A stretch of DNA of 64,000 nucleotides from Spirochaetota bacterium (GCA_029552945.1 JAKPDD010000023.1:186001-250000), one strand, 5' to 3'. Positions 51,387-62,422 are shown, numbered from the stretch's first letter. Numbers and translations are program-made. The notes: generated by a model not told the origin, from the sequence alone.

Positions 51387-52518
51387 GTATGGAGGGCAAT
51401 TTGTACCAGAGACACTTATACCAGCTCTAGATGAACTTGATCATGCTTTTGAAAATGCAATAAAAAATGAAAATTTTATAGAAAAATTCAATTCTTTACT
51501 ACGCAACTATGCAGGAAGACCAACACCCATATACTTTGCAGAAAGATTTTCAAGAAAGTATGGACTAAAATTATATCTTAAAAGAGAAGACTTACTACAC
51601 ACAGGTGCTCATAAAATAAATAACACTATAGGGCAGGGACTTCTTACAAGTTTTATGGGTAAAAAGAGGATAATAGCAGAAACAGGGGCAGGGCAACATG
51701 GGGTTGCAACAGCAACAGTCGCAGCACTACTTGGTCTTGAATGTATAATATATATGGGAAAACTTGATGCAAAAAGACAGGAACCAAATGTAAAAAGAAT
51801 GAAAATATTAGGAGCAGAGGTTGTTGAGGTCGAAAATGGGTCAATGACACTAAAAGATGCAATGAATGAAGCTTTAAGAGACTGGGTAAAAAATGTTAAA
51901 AATACACATTATATTATAGGAAGTACTGCAGGTCCATATCCTTTTCCAAAAATAGTTGCCTATTTTCAATCAGTAATAGGTAAAGAGGCAAGAGATTTTT
52001 TTGATAAAAATTGTATTTTACCAGACTATGTTATAGCATGTGTTGGTGGTGGAAGTAATGCAATGGGAATTTTTCAGGGGTTTCTTGATACAAACGTTAG
52101 ACTTATTGGTGTTGAGGCAGGTGGAAAATCAAACAAAATAGGGGAACATGCAATGACTTTAAACCTTGGCAAAAAAGGAATTTTACATGGAAGTCTAAGT
52201 TATCTCTTATGTGATGATGATGGTCAGGTTGCACCAGTTCACTCAATATCTGCAGGTCTTGATTATCCTGGCGTCGGCCCTCAACACGCATATTTTAAAG
52301 ACTCCGGAAAGATAAAGTATGATTTTGTAAGAGATAATGATGCATTACAAGGCTTTTTTGAACTTTCAAGGCTTGAAGGAATTATTCCAGCACTGGAATC
52401 ATCACATGCTATAGGTTACGTTATAAAAAACCAAGAATTATTTAAAGACAAAGTAGTTCTTTTAAACCTTTCAGGGAGGGGTGACAAAGATATGAAAATA
52501 ATAGAAAAGAAGATTTAA
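51358..52518 (+). CDS. trpB: tryptophan synthase beta chain
   Basis: [69 protein letters not shown]. Confidence 0.97.
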   Translation: MDIKKMFYGEYGGQFVPETLIPALDELDHAFENAIKNENFIEKFNSLLRNYAGRPTPIYFAERFSRKYGLKLYLKREDLLHTGAHKINNTIGQGLLTSFMGKKRIIAETGAGQHGVATATVAALLGLECIIYMGKLDAKRQEPNVKRMKILGAEVVEVENGSMTLKDAMNEALRDWVKNVKNTHYIIGSTAGPYPFPKIVAYFQSVIGKEARDFFDKNCILPDYVIACVGGGSNAMGIFQGFLDTNVRLIGVEAGGKSNKIGEHAMTLNLGKKGILHGSLSYLLCDDDGQVAPVHSISAGLDYPGVGPQHAYFKDSGKIKYDFVRDNDALQGFFELSRLEGIIPALESSHAIGYVIKNQELFKDKVVLLNLSGRGDKDMKIIEKKI

Positions 52519-52529
52519 AAGGAGATAAA

Positions 52530-53222
52530 ATGAGAGGAATTTATATTGTAGGGGGATATCCTGATAAAGAAAGTTTTTTAAAAATAGCGGATATTGTGCT
52601 TAATAAAATGGATTTTATAGAGATCGGAATACCTTTTTCAGATCCTGTTGCTGATGGACCTATAATTTCATCCGCTATAAATAATATTTTAGGCAAAATA
52701 AATGTAAAGGAGATAATTGATATCACAAAACTTCTTGGAAAAGAAAAAAATATATTTTATATGACATATTCAAATATTATCTACTCCTATGGAATAAAAA
52801 AATTCTCAGATGAAGTTAAAAACTATATAAAAGGCATAATAATTGCTGATCTGCCTAACAGATTACATGATTTTTTTTATCAAAGAGGGCTTGAAATACC
52901 AATAATACCATTCATAACACCTGAATCAAGAGAAAGCGATATAAAAGAAATTATTAAATACAGACCACCTTTCATTTACTTCATAGGAATAAGAGGGATA
53001 ACAGGTTCAAAAGCTGACCTTGATAACAGTGAAATAATAGATAAAATAAAAGTCATAAAAAAATTAACAGATATTCCCGTCATAATAGGATTTGGGATAA
53101 AAGGAAAAAAGGATGCAAAAAAAGCTATCTCTATTGCAGATGGGTTTGTCATTGGTACTGAGGCTGTAAAAGTACAGAACAACCTTCAACTTTTTATTGA
53201 TTTTGTTAATTCTTTACAGTAA
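52530..53222 (+). CDS. trpA: tryptophan synthase alpha chain
   Basis: DFIEIGIPFSDPVADGPIISSA; GIRGITG; GFGIKGKKDA. Confidence 0.93.
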   Translation: MRGIYIVGGYPDKESFLKIADIVLNKMDFIEIGIPFSDPVADGPIISSAINNILGKINVKEIIDITKLLGKEKNIFYMTYSNIIYSYGIKKFSDEVKNYIKGIIIADLPNRLHDFFYQRGLEIPIIPFITPESRESDIKEIIKYRPPFIYFIGIRGITGSKADLDNSEIIDKIKVIKKLTDIPVIIGFGIKGKKDAKKAISIADGFVIGTEAVKVQNNLQLFIDFVNSLQ

Positions 53223-53251
53223 TTAAAACTTTCTTATAAGATGTTTAAATA

Positions 53252-53698
53252 TTATTCTACGTAATATTTTTTATAATTATCTATAAACCATAATATTTTT
53301 TCTTTTATCTTATCCCTCACTTCTCTTGTGAAAGCAAGTTTATCCTCATCACTGCCTTGAAAAGTTGAAGGGTCCTCAAATGACCAATGAATTGTATTTA
53401 TTACTCCTGGGAATAGGGGGCATTTTTCAGCTGTTTTTTCATCACAAACAGTTATAACAAAATTATAGCTTTTTCCTAACTTGAAAATTTCAAATACTGA
53501 TTTTGGTTTTTGTTCTGATATATCAAAACCTATTTCAGCCATTACCCTCACTGCAAACTGATTTAAGTTACCAGGTTTTAATCCTGCCGATTCTGCTATA
53601 AAATATTCTTTCCCCAGTTCATTTAAAAACTTCTCTGCCATCTGGCTCCTTGCAGAATTATGCACGCAGACAAAAAGTACTTTTAATTTCTTGTCCAT
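53252..53698 (-). CDS. arsC: arsenate reductase / low-MW phosphatase family protein
   Basis: KVLFVCVHNSARSQMAEKFLN (CX5R), ESAGLKPG. Confidence 0.88.
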   Translation of the reverse strand: MDKKLKVLFVCVHNSARSQMAEKFLNELGKEYFIAESAGLKPGNLNQFAVRVMAEIGFDISEQKPKSVFEIFKLGKSYNFVITVCDEKTAEKCPLFPGVINTIHWSFEDPSTFQGSDEDKLAFTREVRDKIKEKILWFIDNYKKYYVE

Positions 53699-54494
53699 CT
53701 ATTTTTCCTTTTTCAAGTTTTAATTTTTTCAATAAGTTGTATTTATATGATACTTTTTCATATGCTATTTGACTCAACTCTTTTCTATCTTTTAAATCTT
53801 TTATTGGTTCAAGAAAATCAACTCTTATTTTTATGTTTTTCACAAAAAGAAGCTTAAAAAAATGAGAAAAAAACTTCATGTTGCCATAGTAGAAAACTTT
53901 ATCTCTATTAGATTCATTAATATCTTTATTATTTATCTTATCATAGAATATACATACTGGTAAAATGTTTACACTAGATTCCGCTGCTGATTCAAAAAAT
54001 GAAGACTTAAAACCTTTTATTTTATCTCCATTTGTTGTTGTGCCTTCTGGAAAAAATGCAACATTAAATCCATCTTTTAACTTCTTAGTTATTTTTTCAA
54101 TCTCTTTTTTTATATCCTTTCTTGACCTCCTCTCTATAAAAATAGCCCCCCCTAATTTTACTATATAACCCAATAAGAATGTTTTCTCAACCTCAACACT
54201 TGATATAAAAATTGAAGGAACCTCAGAAATTAATACTAATATATCTATATACGATAGATGATTTGCCACAATCAGTCCATTTTCAAAAACTTTAAAATTT
54301 TCTATACCATTTACATTTATTTTTATTCCAATCAATTTATTCAATACCTTGCAAAAAAAACTTGTTGTAGCCAGTTGTTTTCTTATTTTACTCTTCTTGT
54401 TACTTATAAAAATGTTCATTAAAATAGAATACAAAATAAATAATGCAACCCAAAAAACTATAAATGGCACTTTTAATATTTTTATTATTATCAT
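53658..54494 (-). CDS. PlsC-family 1-acylglycerol-3-phosphate acyltransferase (OlsA-like context)
   Basis: VANHLSYIDILVL (HX4D); FPEGTTTNGDKIKGFKSSF. Confidence 0.87.
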   Translation of the reverse strand: MIIIKILKVPFIVFWVALFILYSILMNIFISNKKSKIRKQLATTSFFCKVLNKLIGIKINVNGIENFKVFENGLIVANHLSYIDILVLISEVPSIFISSVEVEKTFLLGYIVKLGGAIFIERRSRKDIKKEIEKITKKLKDGFNVAFFPEGTTTNGDKIKGFKSSFFESAAESSVNILPVCIFYDKINNKDINESNRDKVFYYGNMKFFSHFFKLLFVKNIKIRVDFLEPIKDLKDRKELSQIAYEKVSYKYNLLKKLKLEKGKIDGQEIKSTFCLRA

Positions 54495-55354
54495 AATTCA
54501 AACTTCCTCTCAACTCTTTTATTCATACTACTTACATCAAGTAAAGTAAAATAATCTATGCAGTTAAAAGAATTATCAAGTGCAGGTTCCCCACAGACAA
54601 CTGCTCCAGCTTTAAAATAAGACTTTAATAATGATGGTATTTTATTTCTAATCTCTTTGTAATCTATATTTTCTACCTTTGAGACTCTTTTTTCCAGATC
54701 TTTTATTTTATATTTACCAGATGGGGTTACTTTCAAATCCTCATTAGAATAATGATTATCTCTAATATATTTCTCTATTTTTGTTATCTCTTCTAAGTCA
54801 GTTACCTTTATAGATGAACACCCAAACAGATATTTTGTATTTGTCTCTCTTATATATTCAGCAAGCCCCATCCATAATAATGCTATAGTTATTCCATTTC
54901 TATATTCTTTATCTATACATGCACGGCCAAGTTCTAATTTTATGCCATCCAGGTTTTTTATTTTTTCTATGTCAAACTCAGATTCAGAATAAAAATAATC
55001 ACTATAAAGTGAAGAGATAAGTCTGTAAGTACCTATTATTCTACCATTATTTTTATCTTTTATAATGAGGTGGTCTGATAAAAAATCAAACTTATCAACA
55101 TCCATTTTGGTAATAAGCTTTTTTCCTATATATTCTGAATAAAAAACTCTATATCTTAATTCAAGTATCTGTTGTAACTCTTCACCATTTGATGCAGTCT
55201 TTATCAAAAAATCCCCTTTTTCTAATTTAAATCTTATATGAGGAGTATAATTCCTTATTTTATTACCAAATGGATTAAGTAATAAAAGTATCTGTGAAAT
55301 AATTTTTTTTGTTTTTAGAGGTTTAACAAACTCTAATGTGTTTTCTAGTTTCAT
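54491..55354 (-). CDS. OlsB-like GNAT N-acyltransferase
   Basis: ELRYRVFYSEYIGKK; DHLIIKDKNNGRIIGTYRLIS; LELGRACIDKEYRNG; YLFGCSSI. Confidence 0.8.
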   Translation of the reverse strand: MKLENTLEFVKPLKTKKIISQILLLLNPFGNKIRNYTPHIRFKLEKGDFLIKTASNGEELQQILELRYRVFYSEYIGKKLITKMDVDKFDFLSDHLIIKDKNNGRIIGTYRLISSLYSDYFYSESEFDIEKIKNLDGIKLELGRACIDKEYRNGITIALLWMGLAEYIRETNTKYLFGCSSIKVTDLEEITKIEKYIRDNHYSNEDLKVTPSGKYKIKDLEKRVSKVENIDYKEIRNKIPSLLKSYFKAGAVVCGEPALDNSFNCIDYFTLLDVSSMNKRVERKFEL

Positions 55355-55549
55355 TATTTTCTCCTGAAAATATTTTAGTTATAAATAATTTTAGCTTAAA
55401 ATTGATAAGAAATAGTTAAGAAAAGATTAAGGTTTTATTAAGAATATTGATAATAGAAAATTAAAATAATCATTAATTTCTAAGATAGATGACATCAAAA
55501 ATAATGAATGTAAGTATATTAAAAAAATAGAAAATACAATTTTATATTT

Positions 55550-56434
55550 TTATTTTCTGGCATATATTACCATTGAACTAGTTAAAGAAAAATTTTTAAA
55601 ATGTATATAACCTTTTAAATGATAAAACGTTATTCTAAACCATTTAAAATAGTCTTTCCATGATTTAAAATCTCTTCTTGACTTAAGTAGTTTAGGCAAA
55701 AGTCCAAACTCAACAGGTCTAAAAATTTTTACATTACTAAAACCTATTTCTTTTAATTTTTCTGTAAGTGTAGCAGCTGGGAAAAAATGCAGGTGATAAG
55801 GAATAAAATAGTGGTAATTTATACCCTCTCTTTTTGCCTGAAGACCATTCATGTCAGCTGTTTGAATAACCAGTATCCCATTTTTCTTTAAAACTTTATA
55901 ACATTCTATAATATATTTTTTAGGATCATCTAAATGTTCTATAAGCTCAATCATAGTTATTACATCAAAAAACTCTGATTCAAATTTGCCTAAAAAATTT
56001 TTAAAAATCCTGTCTTCTCCCAAAAGTTTAGTGGAATAGTTTCTAGAATAATCTGATATTTCAATACCATAAGGATCAAATCCATATTCTTTTGCAATTG
56101 ATAAAAAACCACCAAAAGATGAACCTATATCAAGGATCTTTGGCTTTTCTGTTTTATTAATATATCTCTTTATCTTTTTTATTCTTGCTTTCCAAACATA
56201 TGAATTGAATTTGAAACTTTTTCTCTCATCCTCATAACTTAAAACCTTAGCCCCACCATAATATTCTTTATCGTACATTTTTTCTATTTGCTCTATAGAC
56301 GGAATAGGATACTGAAACATAAGCCCACAATTGTTACACTTGTATATGTTCATAAAATAATAATCACCAAATTTTTTTTCATAAACTTTATAAGACTTAC
56401 TTTTACAAAAATTACATAAAGGAGAATCTGTCAT
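55550..56434 (-). CDS. class I SAM-dependent methyltransferase with N-terminal zinc ribbon
   Basis: CNFCKSKSYK...YKCNNCGLMFQYP; ILDIGSSFGGFLSIAKEYGFDPYGIEIS. Confidence 0.87.
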   Translation of the reverse strand: MTDSPLCNFCKSKSYKVYEKKFGDYYFMNIYKCNNCGLMFQYPIPSIEQIEKMYDKEYYGGAKVLSYEDERKSFKFNSYVWKARIKKIKRYINKTEKPKILDIGSSFGGFLSIAKEYGFDPYGIEISDYSRNYSTKLLGEDRIFKNFLGKFESEFFDVITMIELIEHLDDPKKYIIECYKVLKKNGILVIQTADMNGLQAKREGINYHYFIPYHLHFFPAATLTEKLKEIGFSNVKIFRPVEFGLLPKLLKSRRDFKSWKDYFKWFRITFYHLKGYIHFKNFSLTSSMVIYARK

Positions 56435-56437
56435 AGA

Positions 56438-58714
56438 TTAAAATCCTTCCTCTTTTTCTGTTTGTAATGTTCTCATTATTACTCTTTTTTTATGCTCTTC
56501 TTCTGAAAGATCACAGTAGTCGCCTGGTTCTGTACCCTCTATAAAAAGTGCATCTTTATCAATATATTCATCACATATACCGCTTTTAGGAACTTTTCCA
56601 GACAAAATGCAAACAGGTTGATTAACAAGTTTGGATGAATCAAGATCAATATAAAACTTTCCTGGAGAATTATTTTCAATAAATTTTTTAAAAATCTGAG
56701 CAAAGATAGGAGCAGCTCCTGCACCACCTGTTATAGTTTTTGAAAATCTTTTATTAGAATCTTCTCCGATCCAGACAGTTCCTACAATTTCAGGATTAAG
56801 ACCATTAAACCATATATCTTTATTATCCTGAGAAGTACCTGTCTTTCCTGCAATATCAACACCTATAAGCCCGTAAGCTGATGAAATCCACCCTGCAGTA
56901 CCTCCCTCTTTTAATACTTCTCTCATCATTCTTAATACAAGATAGGCAGCCTCTTTTGAGACAATTCTTTTTGTTGGTGGCTTCTGGTACTCATATATAA
57001 CCCTTCCCTTGGAATCTACTATTTTATAGATAAAAAATGGTTCCACAGACTCTCCCATATTAGCAAGCATTAAGTAAAGTTTATTAAGTTCAAAAGTACT
57101 CATATCAACTGCACCAAGAGCAAGAGAAAACTGGTATGATGGCATTCTTAAATCTTTCTCATCAGATGAAAGACCTAAAGTATCCGCAATAATATTAATC
57201 ATTTTTTCAACCCCTATTTTTGAGGCAACCTGTGCAGCAATTACATTTGACGAATATTTTATAGCCTCTGTTGTATTTAAATAACCTCTATATTTATCTC
57301 TATAATTTTTTACTTCCCAGTATCTGTATTTTTTTGGTGCACCTTCTATTTCTATTGTTATCTCTTTATCTTCAAATACATCATAAGGAGTTATTATCCT
57401 GTTTTCTATACCTGATAAATATAAAAATGGTTTTAATGCACTCCCAACATGTCTTTTTGCCTGAAATACTCTATTTAATTGATTTTCTTTGGTAAATCCA
57501 TCTCCACCAATCATAACTCTTATTTCTCCACTATATGGTACAGTAAATATGATTGAACCCTGAATACTATTTTTTTGTTTTTGTGATAAAATACTTTCAT
57601 TTCTTATCCAAGAAAGATTATTTTTTAAAACATTTAACGAGTATAATTGTAAGTCTTTATCAAATGTTGTATAAATTTTTGCTCCTTCATTGCTTATAAA
57701 AAAATCCTCTCCGATTTTATCAACAATAAATCTCCTTACCTCCTCCATTGAATAGGGGCAAAAGTTTGTTTTTATTATATTTTTCCTTACATACATATCT
57801 TTTTGATTAAAAGTATGCGAATTCCAAAAATTGGTGTATATTTTATCAACATCTTTCTCTTTTAAATACCCAACATCAGCCATTCTCTTTAGTACAAGAT
57901 AATGTTTTGATTTAGAATTATCAATACTTACAAAAGGTGAATATTTATAAGGATTTGAAATAAGAGAAACTAATAATGCTGCTTCACCAATATCAATGTC
58001 TTTACTCCTTTTGTTAAAGTAGAAAAGAGAAGCATTTTCTACACCATAAACTCCATGTCCAAAAAATATAAGATTTACATACATAAGGAGTATATCTTTT
58101 TTTGTGAAAATTTTTTCTATTTCTTTTGCACAAAGAAACTCGTAAATTTTTCTTTTAATACTTCTTTCTCTTGTTGTAAAAAGTATTTTAGAAAGTTGTT
58201 GAGTAATAGTACTCCCACCCTCTGCAATTCTTAATTTAACTATATTTTTAATAAAAGCTCTTAGTATAGCTTTATAATTAACTCCATCATGATAATAAAA
58301 CTCATCATCTTCTGTAGCAAATAGTGCAAATATAAAATTTCTTGACACATATTTAAGTTCAACATAATTTCTTTTTTCTGTTGTAAATTCACCTAATATT
58401 CTACCTTTATAATCATAAACTGTTATTGGTATTTTTACGTTTCTTAAGTTTTGTTCTTTATTACCTATATTTTTATATAGAAAATTGGATTCTGTTTCTT
58501 TTTTAATTGTGTTAAAAAACATTTCTGCTTGCTTTATTATATCTTTTTTTTCTATATTCCACTCAATAAAAACATATGTTCCATATAGCCCTATTATAAT
58601 TAATACTGATAAAATGGTAATAAATGATATAAAGAGAAATTTTTTAAATTTTCTTGTATGTTTTATCTCTTTTAATTTTTCTATACTTTTTTTTATCTTT
58701 TTAATTTTAAACAT
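56438..58714 (-). CDS. penicillin-binding protein 1A-type transglycosylase/transpeptidase
   Basis: ATEDDEFYYHDGVN, EGGSTITQQLSKILF; SALKPFLY, SSNV, KTGTSQDNKDIWFNG. Confidence 0.94.
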   Translation of the reverse strand: MFKIKKIKKSIEKLKEIKHTRKFKKFLFISFITILSVLIIIGLYGTYVFIEWNIEKKDIIKQAEMFFNTIKKETESNFLYKNIGNKEQNLRNVKIPITVYDYKGRILGEFTTEKRNYVELKYVSRNFIFALFATEDDEFYYHDGVNYKAILRAFIKNIVKLRIAEGGSTITQQLSKILFTTRERSIKRKIYEFLCAKEIEKIFTKKDILLMYVNLIFFGHGVYGVENASLFYFNKRSKDIDIGEAALLVSLISNPYKYSPFVSIDNSKSKHYLVLKRMADVGYLKEKDVDKIYTNFWNSHTFNQKDMYVRKNIIKTNFCPYSMEEVRRFIVDKIGEDFFISNEGAKIYTTFDKDLQLYSLNVLKNNLSWIRNESILSQKQKNSIQGSIIFTVPYSGEIRVMIGGDGFTKENQLNRVFQAKRHVGSALKPFLYLSGIENRIITPYDVFEDKEITIEIEGAPKKYRYWEVKNYRDKYRGYLNTTEAIKYSSNVIAAQVASKIGVEKMINIIADTLGLSSDEKDLRMPSYQFSLALGAVDMSTFELNKLYLMLANMGESVEPFFIYKIVDSKGRVIYEYQKPPTKRIVSKEAAYLVLRMMREVLKEGGTAGWISSAYGLIGVDIAGKTGTSQDNKDIWFNGLNPEIVGTVWIGEDSNKRFSKTITGGAGAAPIFAQIFKKFIENNSPGKFYIDLDSSKLVNQPVCILSGKVPKSGICDEYIDKDALFIEGTEPGDYCDLSEEEHKKRVIMRTLQTEKEEGF

Positions 58715-58863
58715 AGTTTTTTACCTTTTTATAAAAATGTTTATAAATACTATTTAGTATAAATCTTAAAAATATATTATTAACTATTACTATAACATAC
58801 ATAAAATGTTAAAAACTTTGAATTTACCTCATTTCAACAAGTATTTTAAGTGTTTAAAAAATG

Positions 58864-60246
58864 TTAATTTTCTGATAATCTTTTTAACAATTCCTCATAA
58901 TCGTTTCTTATAGATGGGTTTTTCTGTATTTCTTTTTCTATTTTCTTACAAGATAAGACAACTGTTGAATGGTCTCTACCTCCAAACTCTTTTCCTATTT
59001 GGTTAAAAGTTGTTTTTAAAAGTTTCTGACATATAAACATTGCCATCTGTCTTGGCAGTGACACAAACTTATTTCTATTAGGTGAAACAAGGTCGTTTAG
59101 GTTTATATTATAATATTTTGCTATTTCTTTTTTTATATCTTCTATAGAAAGATATTTTCCTTTTGCTCTTGTTGTTGTCAAAATATCTCTCATCTCATTT
59201 TCTATTAGTTCTATATTAATATTTTTTGATGTTATTTTTATAATTGAATCTATTTTATTTACAGCAGATTCTATATCTCTTACATTTGTAGTAATATTTT
59301 CTGCTAAAAAATCTATAACTTCAATACTTACTTTATCAAGTATTCCAGCGTCTTTCATTTTTTCCTGTATTATTTTTTTTCTTGTTTCTAAATCTGGCTG
59401 TTTTATGTCTACTACAAGGCCCCAACTAAACCTATTAATAAGTCTTTCTTCTATTTTTTTCAGGTCTTTTGGTGGTTTATCACATGCAAAAACTATTTGT
59501 TTATTATTTAGATGTAACATATTGAATGTATTAAATAATTCTTCCTGTGTTTTTTCCTTATTATCTTTTTCTAAAAATTGGACATCATCAAGTAATAAAA
59601 GATCTGAACTTCGATATTTTGCTCGAAAACTATCAACCTTTTTTTTATTTATAGAGTTAACAAAGTCATTTAGATAATTTTCAGCTGTTACATATATTAC
59701 TTTTAATTCTGGCTTATTTTTTATTACATAGTTTGCTATTGCCTGTAATAAGTGTGTTTTTCCAAGACCAACACCACCATATATAAAGAATGGATTGTAT
59801 TTTTGCCCGGGATTTTGTGCTATTATTAAAGATGCAGAATAAGCAAGTTCATTATTTGGACTCTTTATAAATTTTTCGAATACAAATTTTGGATTTATGT
59901 CTAATATATAAGCTCTGTTTGATTGAATTTTTTTTACATTTGAGTAATCATCATTTTTCGGAATCTCATTTTTATGAACAAAAATATTATTGTCGTTTTC
60001 TCTTAATAATATCTCTATTTTTATATCTTCATTACTTATCTGTTTTAAAATATTTTCTAATTTTGACTTAAAACTCTTATTTATTTTATCAAGAATAACT
60101 TTATTTGTAACGCTTAGAATTATTTTTTTCTCGTTTTCTTTGTAATCAACATATTCAATATTTATTAACCAGAGATTGTAATCTTCTGGTGATTCTTGTT
60201 GAAAAATGTTTAAAGTTTTAAACCAATTTTTAGCAATTTTATCCAT
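58864..60246 (-). CDS. dnaA: chromosomal replication initiator protein DnaA
   Basis: NPFFIYGGVGLGKTHLLQAIANYV; LLLDDVQFLEKD; FNQIGKEFGGRDHSTVVLSCKKIE. Confidence 0.97.
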   Translation of the reverse strand: MDKIAKNWFKTLNIFQQESPEDYNLWLINIEYVDYKENEKKIILSVTNKVILDKINKSFKSKLENILKQISNEDIKIEILLRENDNNIFVHKNEIPKNDDYSNVKKIQSNRAYILDINPKFVFEKFIKSPNNELAYSASLIIAQNPGQKYNPFFIYGGVGLGKTHLLQAIANYVIKNKPELKVIYVTAENYLNDFVNSINKKKVDSFRAKYRSSDLLLLDDVQFLEKDNKEKTQEELFNTFNMLHLNNKQIVFACDKPPKDLKKIEERLINRFSWGLVVDIKQPDLETRKKIIQEKMKDAGILDKVSIEVIDFLAENITTNVRDIESAVNKIDSIIKITSKNINIELIENEMRDILTTTRAKGKYLSIEDIKKEIAKYYNINLNDLVSPNRNKFVSLPRQMAMFICQKLLKTTFNQIGKEFGGRDHSTVVLSCKKIEKEIQKNPSIRNDYEELLKRLSEN

Positions 60247-60366
60247 ACTTTTTAAACAACCTTATAAAAATTTTTAAACAAGTTTTAAATAAAATTTAAT
60301 TTAAAAATTTTAAAAAACTTTCTAAATAGCAGAGAATTAAAATAAAAGTAATAGTTTTTTATAATT

Positions 60367-60406
60367 AGTTTTTTACTAAAAAGTAAGTTATTTTACTTAA
60401 AAAACT
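60367..60406. repeat. 40-bp imperfect palindrome upstream of dnaA
   Basis: AGTTTTTTACTAAAAAGTAAGTTATTTTACTTAAAAAACT. Confidence 0.45.
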
Positions 60407-60458
60407 AAGAATTTTTTATTTTAGTTAATTCTTTTAATTTTTTTGGAATTTTGACTTT

Positions 60459-61331
60459 TTATATTCTGATAGTTTTTCTTTTATTATAAACTTTATTTAC
60501 TTCCCCTTTTATTATTATTCCACTATTATAGAATGCAACCTGTTTTAATTCTTCATTTATTTCAGTTTCTTTTCCATCTATCGTTATTTTTGCTGGTGGA
60601 TATAACAAATTATTAACTATTATTACTCTATTATATTTTATTTCTTCAGGATCAGATATCAAAAGTCTTCTTGTTTCTTCTTTTATAAAAGATAAGTACT
60701 CTTTTGTCTTCTTATATTCCTCTATTTTATTTTTTATCTCTTTTCTTTTATCATCAGGAAGTGTCTCTATTTTTTCTTTTATTATTGTTAAAACTTTTAT
60801 ATATCTTTCCAACTCTTTAAGTTTTATCTCAAGATCATTTATTTTTTGTTTATGCACAAAAACTACTTCAAATATATTGTTTGAGTTTTTTTTAATTACT
60901 TTTAAGTTTGAATTGCTGTTTTTACCTGCTTTTCCAACATTATAAAGATTTATTTCCATACCAGATATGAGTTCTGATTTTATAATATTTCCTTTCTGGT
61001 TCTCTATTATTGAAAATGCCTTTACAGTGGAATTATAAAGATAATTTTCTATTCTACAAGAACTGAAAGTTGATTCTATTATACTGTTTTCAGCCGCAAA
61101 TATCTTTACTAAAGAGAACCCTTTTATTTCTGATTTTATTACTTTTCCTATTATTGATATTCTTGCACTGTTTGAAACTATTTTTGAGTTCAGTACATTT
61201 CCATATATTTCTATATTGTTTATAGAAAATATAGAGGAGTCTACTACATCTCCTATTATTTTAATATCTTTTGATAATTCCCTTATATTAAGGGATTTAA
61301 TAGGTCCCTTTATAACTTTCTTTTCAGCCAT
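60459..61331 (-). CDS. FapA (DUF342)-family protein
   Basis: IKIIGDVVDSSIFSINNIEIYGNVLNSKIVSNSARISIIGKVI beta-helix-like; C-terminal NNLLYPPAKITIDGKE. Confidence 0.75.
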   Translation of the reverse strand: MAEKKVIKGPIKSLNIRELSKDIKIIGDVVDSSIFSINNIEIYGNVLNSKIVSNSARISIIGKVIKSEIKGFSLVKIFAAENSIIESTFSSCRIENYLYNSTVKAFSIIENQKGNIIKSELISGMEINLYNVGKAGKNSNSNLKVIKKNSNNIFEVVFVHKQKINDLEIKLKELERYIKVLTIIKEKIETLPDDKRKEIKNKIEEYKKTKEYLSFIKEETRRLLISDPEEIKYNRVIIVNNLLYPPAKITIDGKETEINEELKQVAFYNSGIIIKGEVNKVYNKRKTIRI

Positions 61332-61339
61332 TTTTATAA

Positions 61340-62422
61340 TTAAATTAGTAATAATATTATTGTTGCAACAATTATTGAGCTTATTATACTGGATATTATT
61401 ATTAGTTTTGTGTTACTTTTATCTTTTCCCTGTTTTTTCTTACCTTTTGTTTTTTCTGTGGGCGTCTGAGTAAAACATTCTATTTTTACCTCTTCTTCTT
61501 CTGTTATTTCTAGTATTATAAGAGGTGCTATCCTAACCAGTAATGTATATCCTTTTTCTGTTTTTTTAAGAAAAATTATTTTTCCTTTAACTTTTTTTAT
61601 TTTTCCATCTTCTGTAATAAGGTTTAATTGTTTTATTATATTTATTGCCTTTTGTGAGGTGTCATTTATTTTAACCCCAATTATGTCCCCGACAGATAAT
61701 TCTGATATAAACTTGCCTTTTATCGGAGATAAACTTAGTTCCCCATTTAAAATAATATTACCTTCATTTATAAGACTATTTTTTGTTTCAGTTACTTCAT
61801 CTTTTAAAGATTCTTCTGATTCAACTTTTTTTATTGTTTCATCAATTCTTGTTTTTTCTAATTCTCTGTTATGAATTAATTCTCTTACATTTTCTTCATA
61901 CTCAAGCGATGTTATATCTTCTGGTTCTATTTGTACAAATACACCTGCATCCCTTCCAAAAATATAAGAAAATATATTTTCTATCTGTATTGTTACGGAA
62001 GTAATATCTCTATTTTCAATTTTTCCTATCATTTGAGATATAATAGCAGGAGAAAACTCTTTTTCAAATTGAATATTTATTTTTGACACCTTCTCTTTTT
62101 GATATTCCTGATTTGATATTATATTATCTATTTCTTTGAAAAATAATAACCAACTGTCTTTTATCTCAAGTGTAGATAATATTTTTTGCCCTGTTTGTAT
62201 AGCAGAAAACTTATCAACAAGATAGTGTTTATATTTATGAAAAAAAAGTATAAAAAGGCCAGATTCATTTTGATTTTCAATATTTATTTTTCCTTTTATT
62301 ACAAGAAAGTCTTTTAATATCCCTTGAACAATTTGTTTTGCTCTATTTATATCATTGTCAGTATACTTCATTACTTTATCTAATTTTTCTGTATATGCTT
62401 TAAGTTCTTTTTTTTCTTCCAT
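61340..62422 (-). CDS. hypothetical protein with C-terminal TM anchor
   Basis: Intact ORF; C-terminal KLIIISSIISSIIVATIILLLI. Confidence 0.65.
   Translation of the reverse strand: MEEKKELKAYTEKLDKVMKYTDNDINRAKQIVQGILKDFLVIKGKINIENQNESGLFILFFHKYKHYLVDKFSAIQTGQKILSTLEIKDSWLLFFKEIDNIISNQEYQKEKVSKINIQFEKEFSPAIISQMIGKIENRDITSVTIQIENIFSYIFGRDAGVFVQIEPEDITSLEYEENVRELIHNRELEKTRIDETIKKVESEESLKDEVTETKNSLINEGNIILNGELSLSPIKGKFISELSVGDIIGVKINDTSQKAINIIKQLNLITEDGKIKKVKGKIIFLKKTEKGYTLLVRIAPLIILEITEEEEVKIECFTQTPTEKTKGKKKQGKDKSNTKLIIISSIISSIIVATIILLLI

Noticed and set aside
60247-60458. oriC with canonical DnaA boxes upstream of dnaA
   Set aside because: No TTATCCACA-like sites visible; AT-richness alone is uninformative in this genome.
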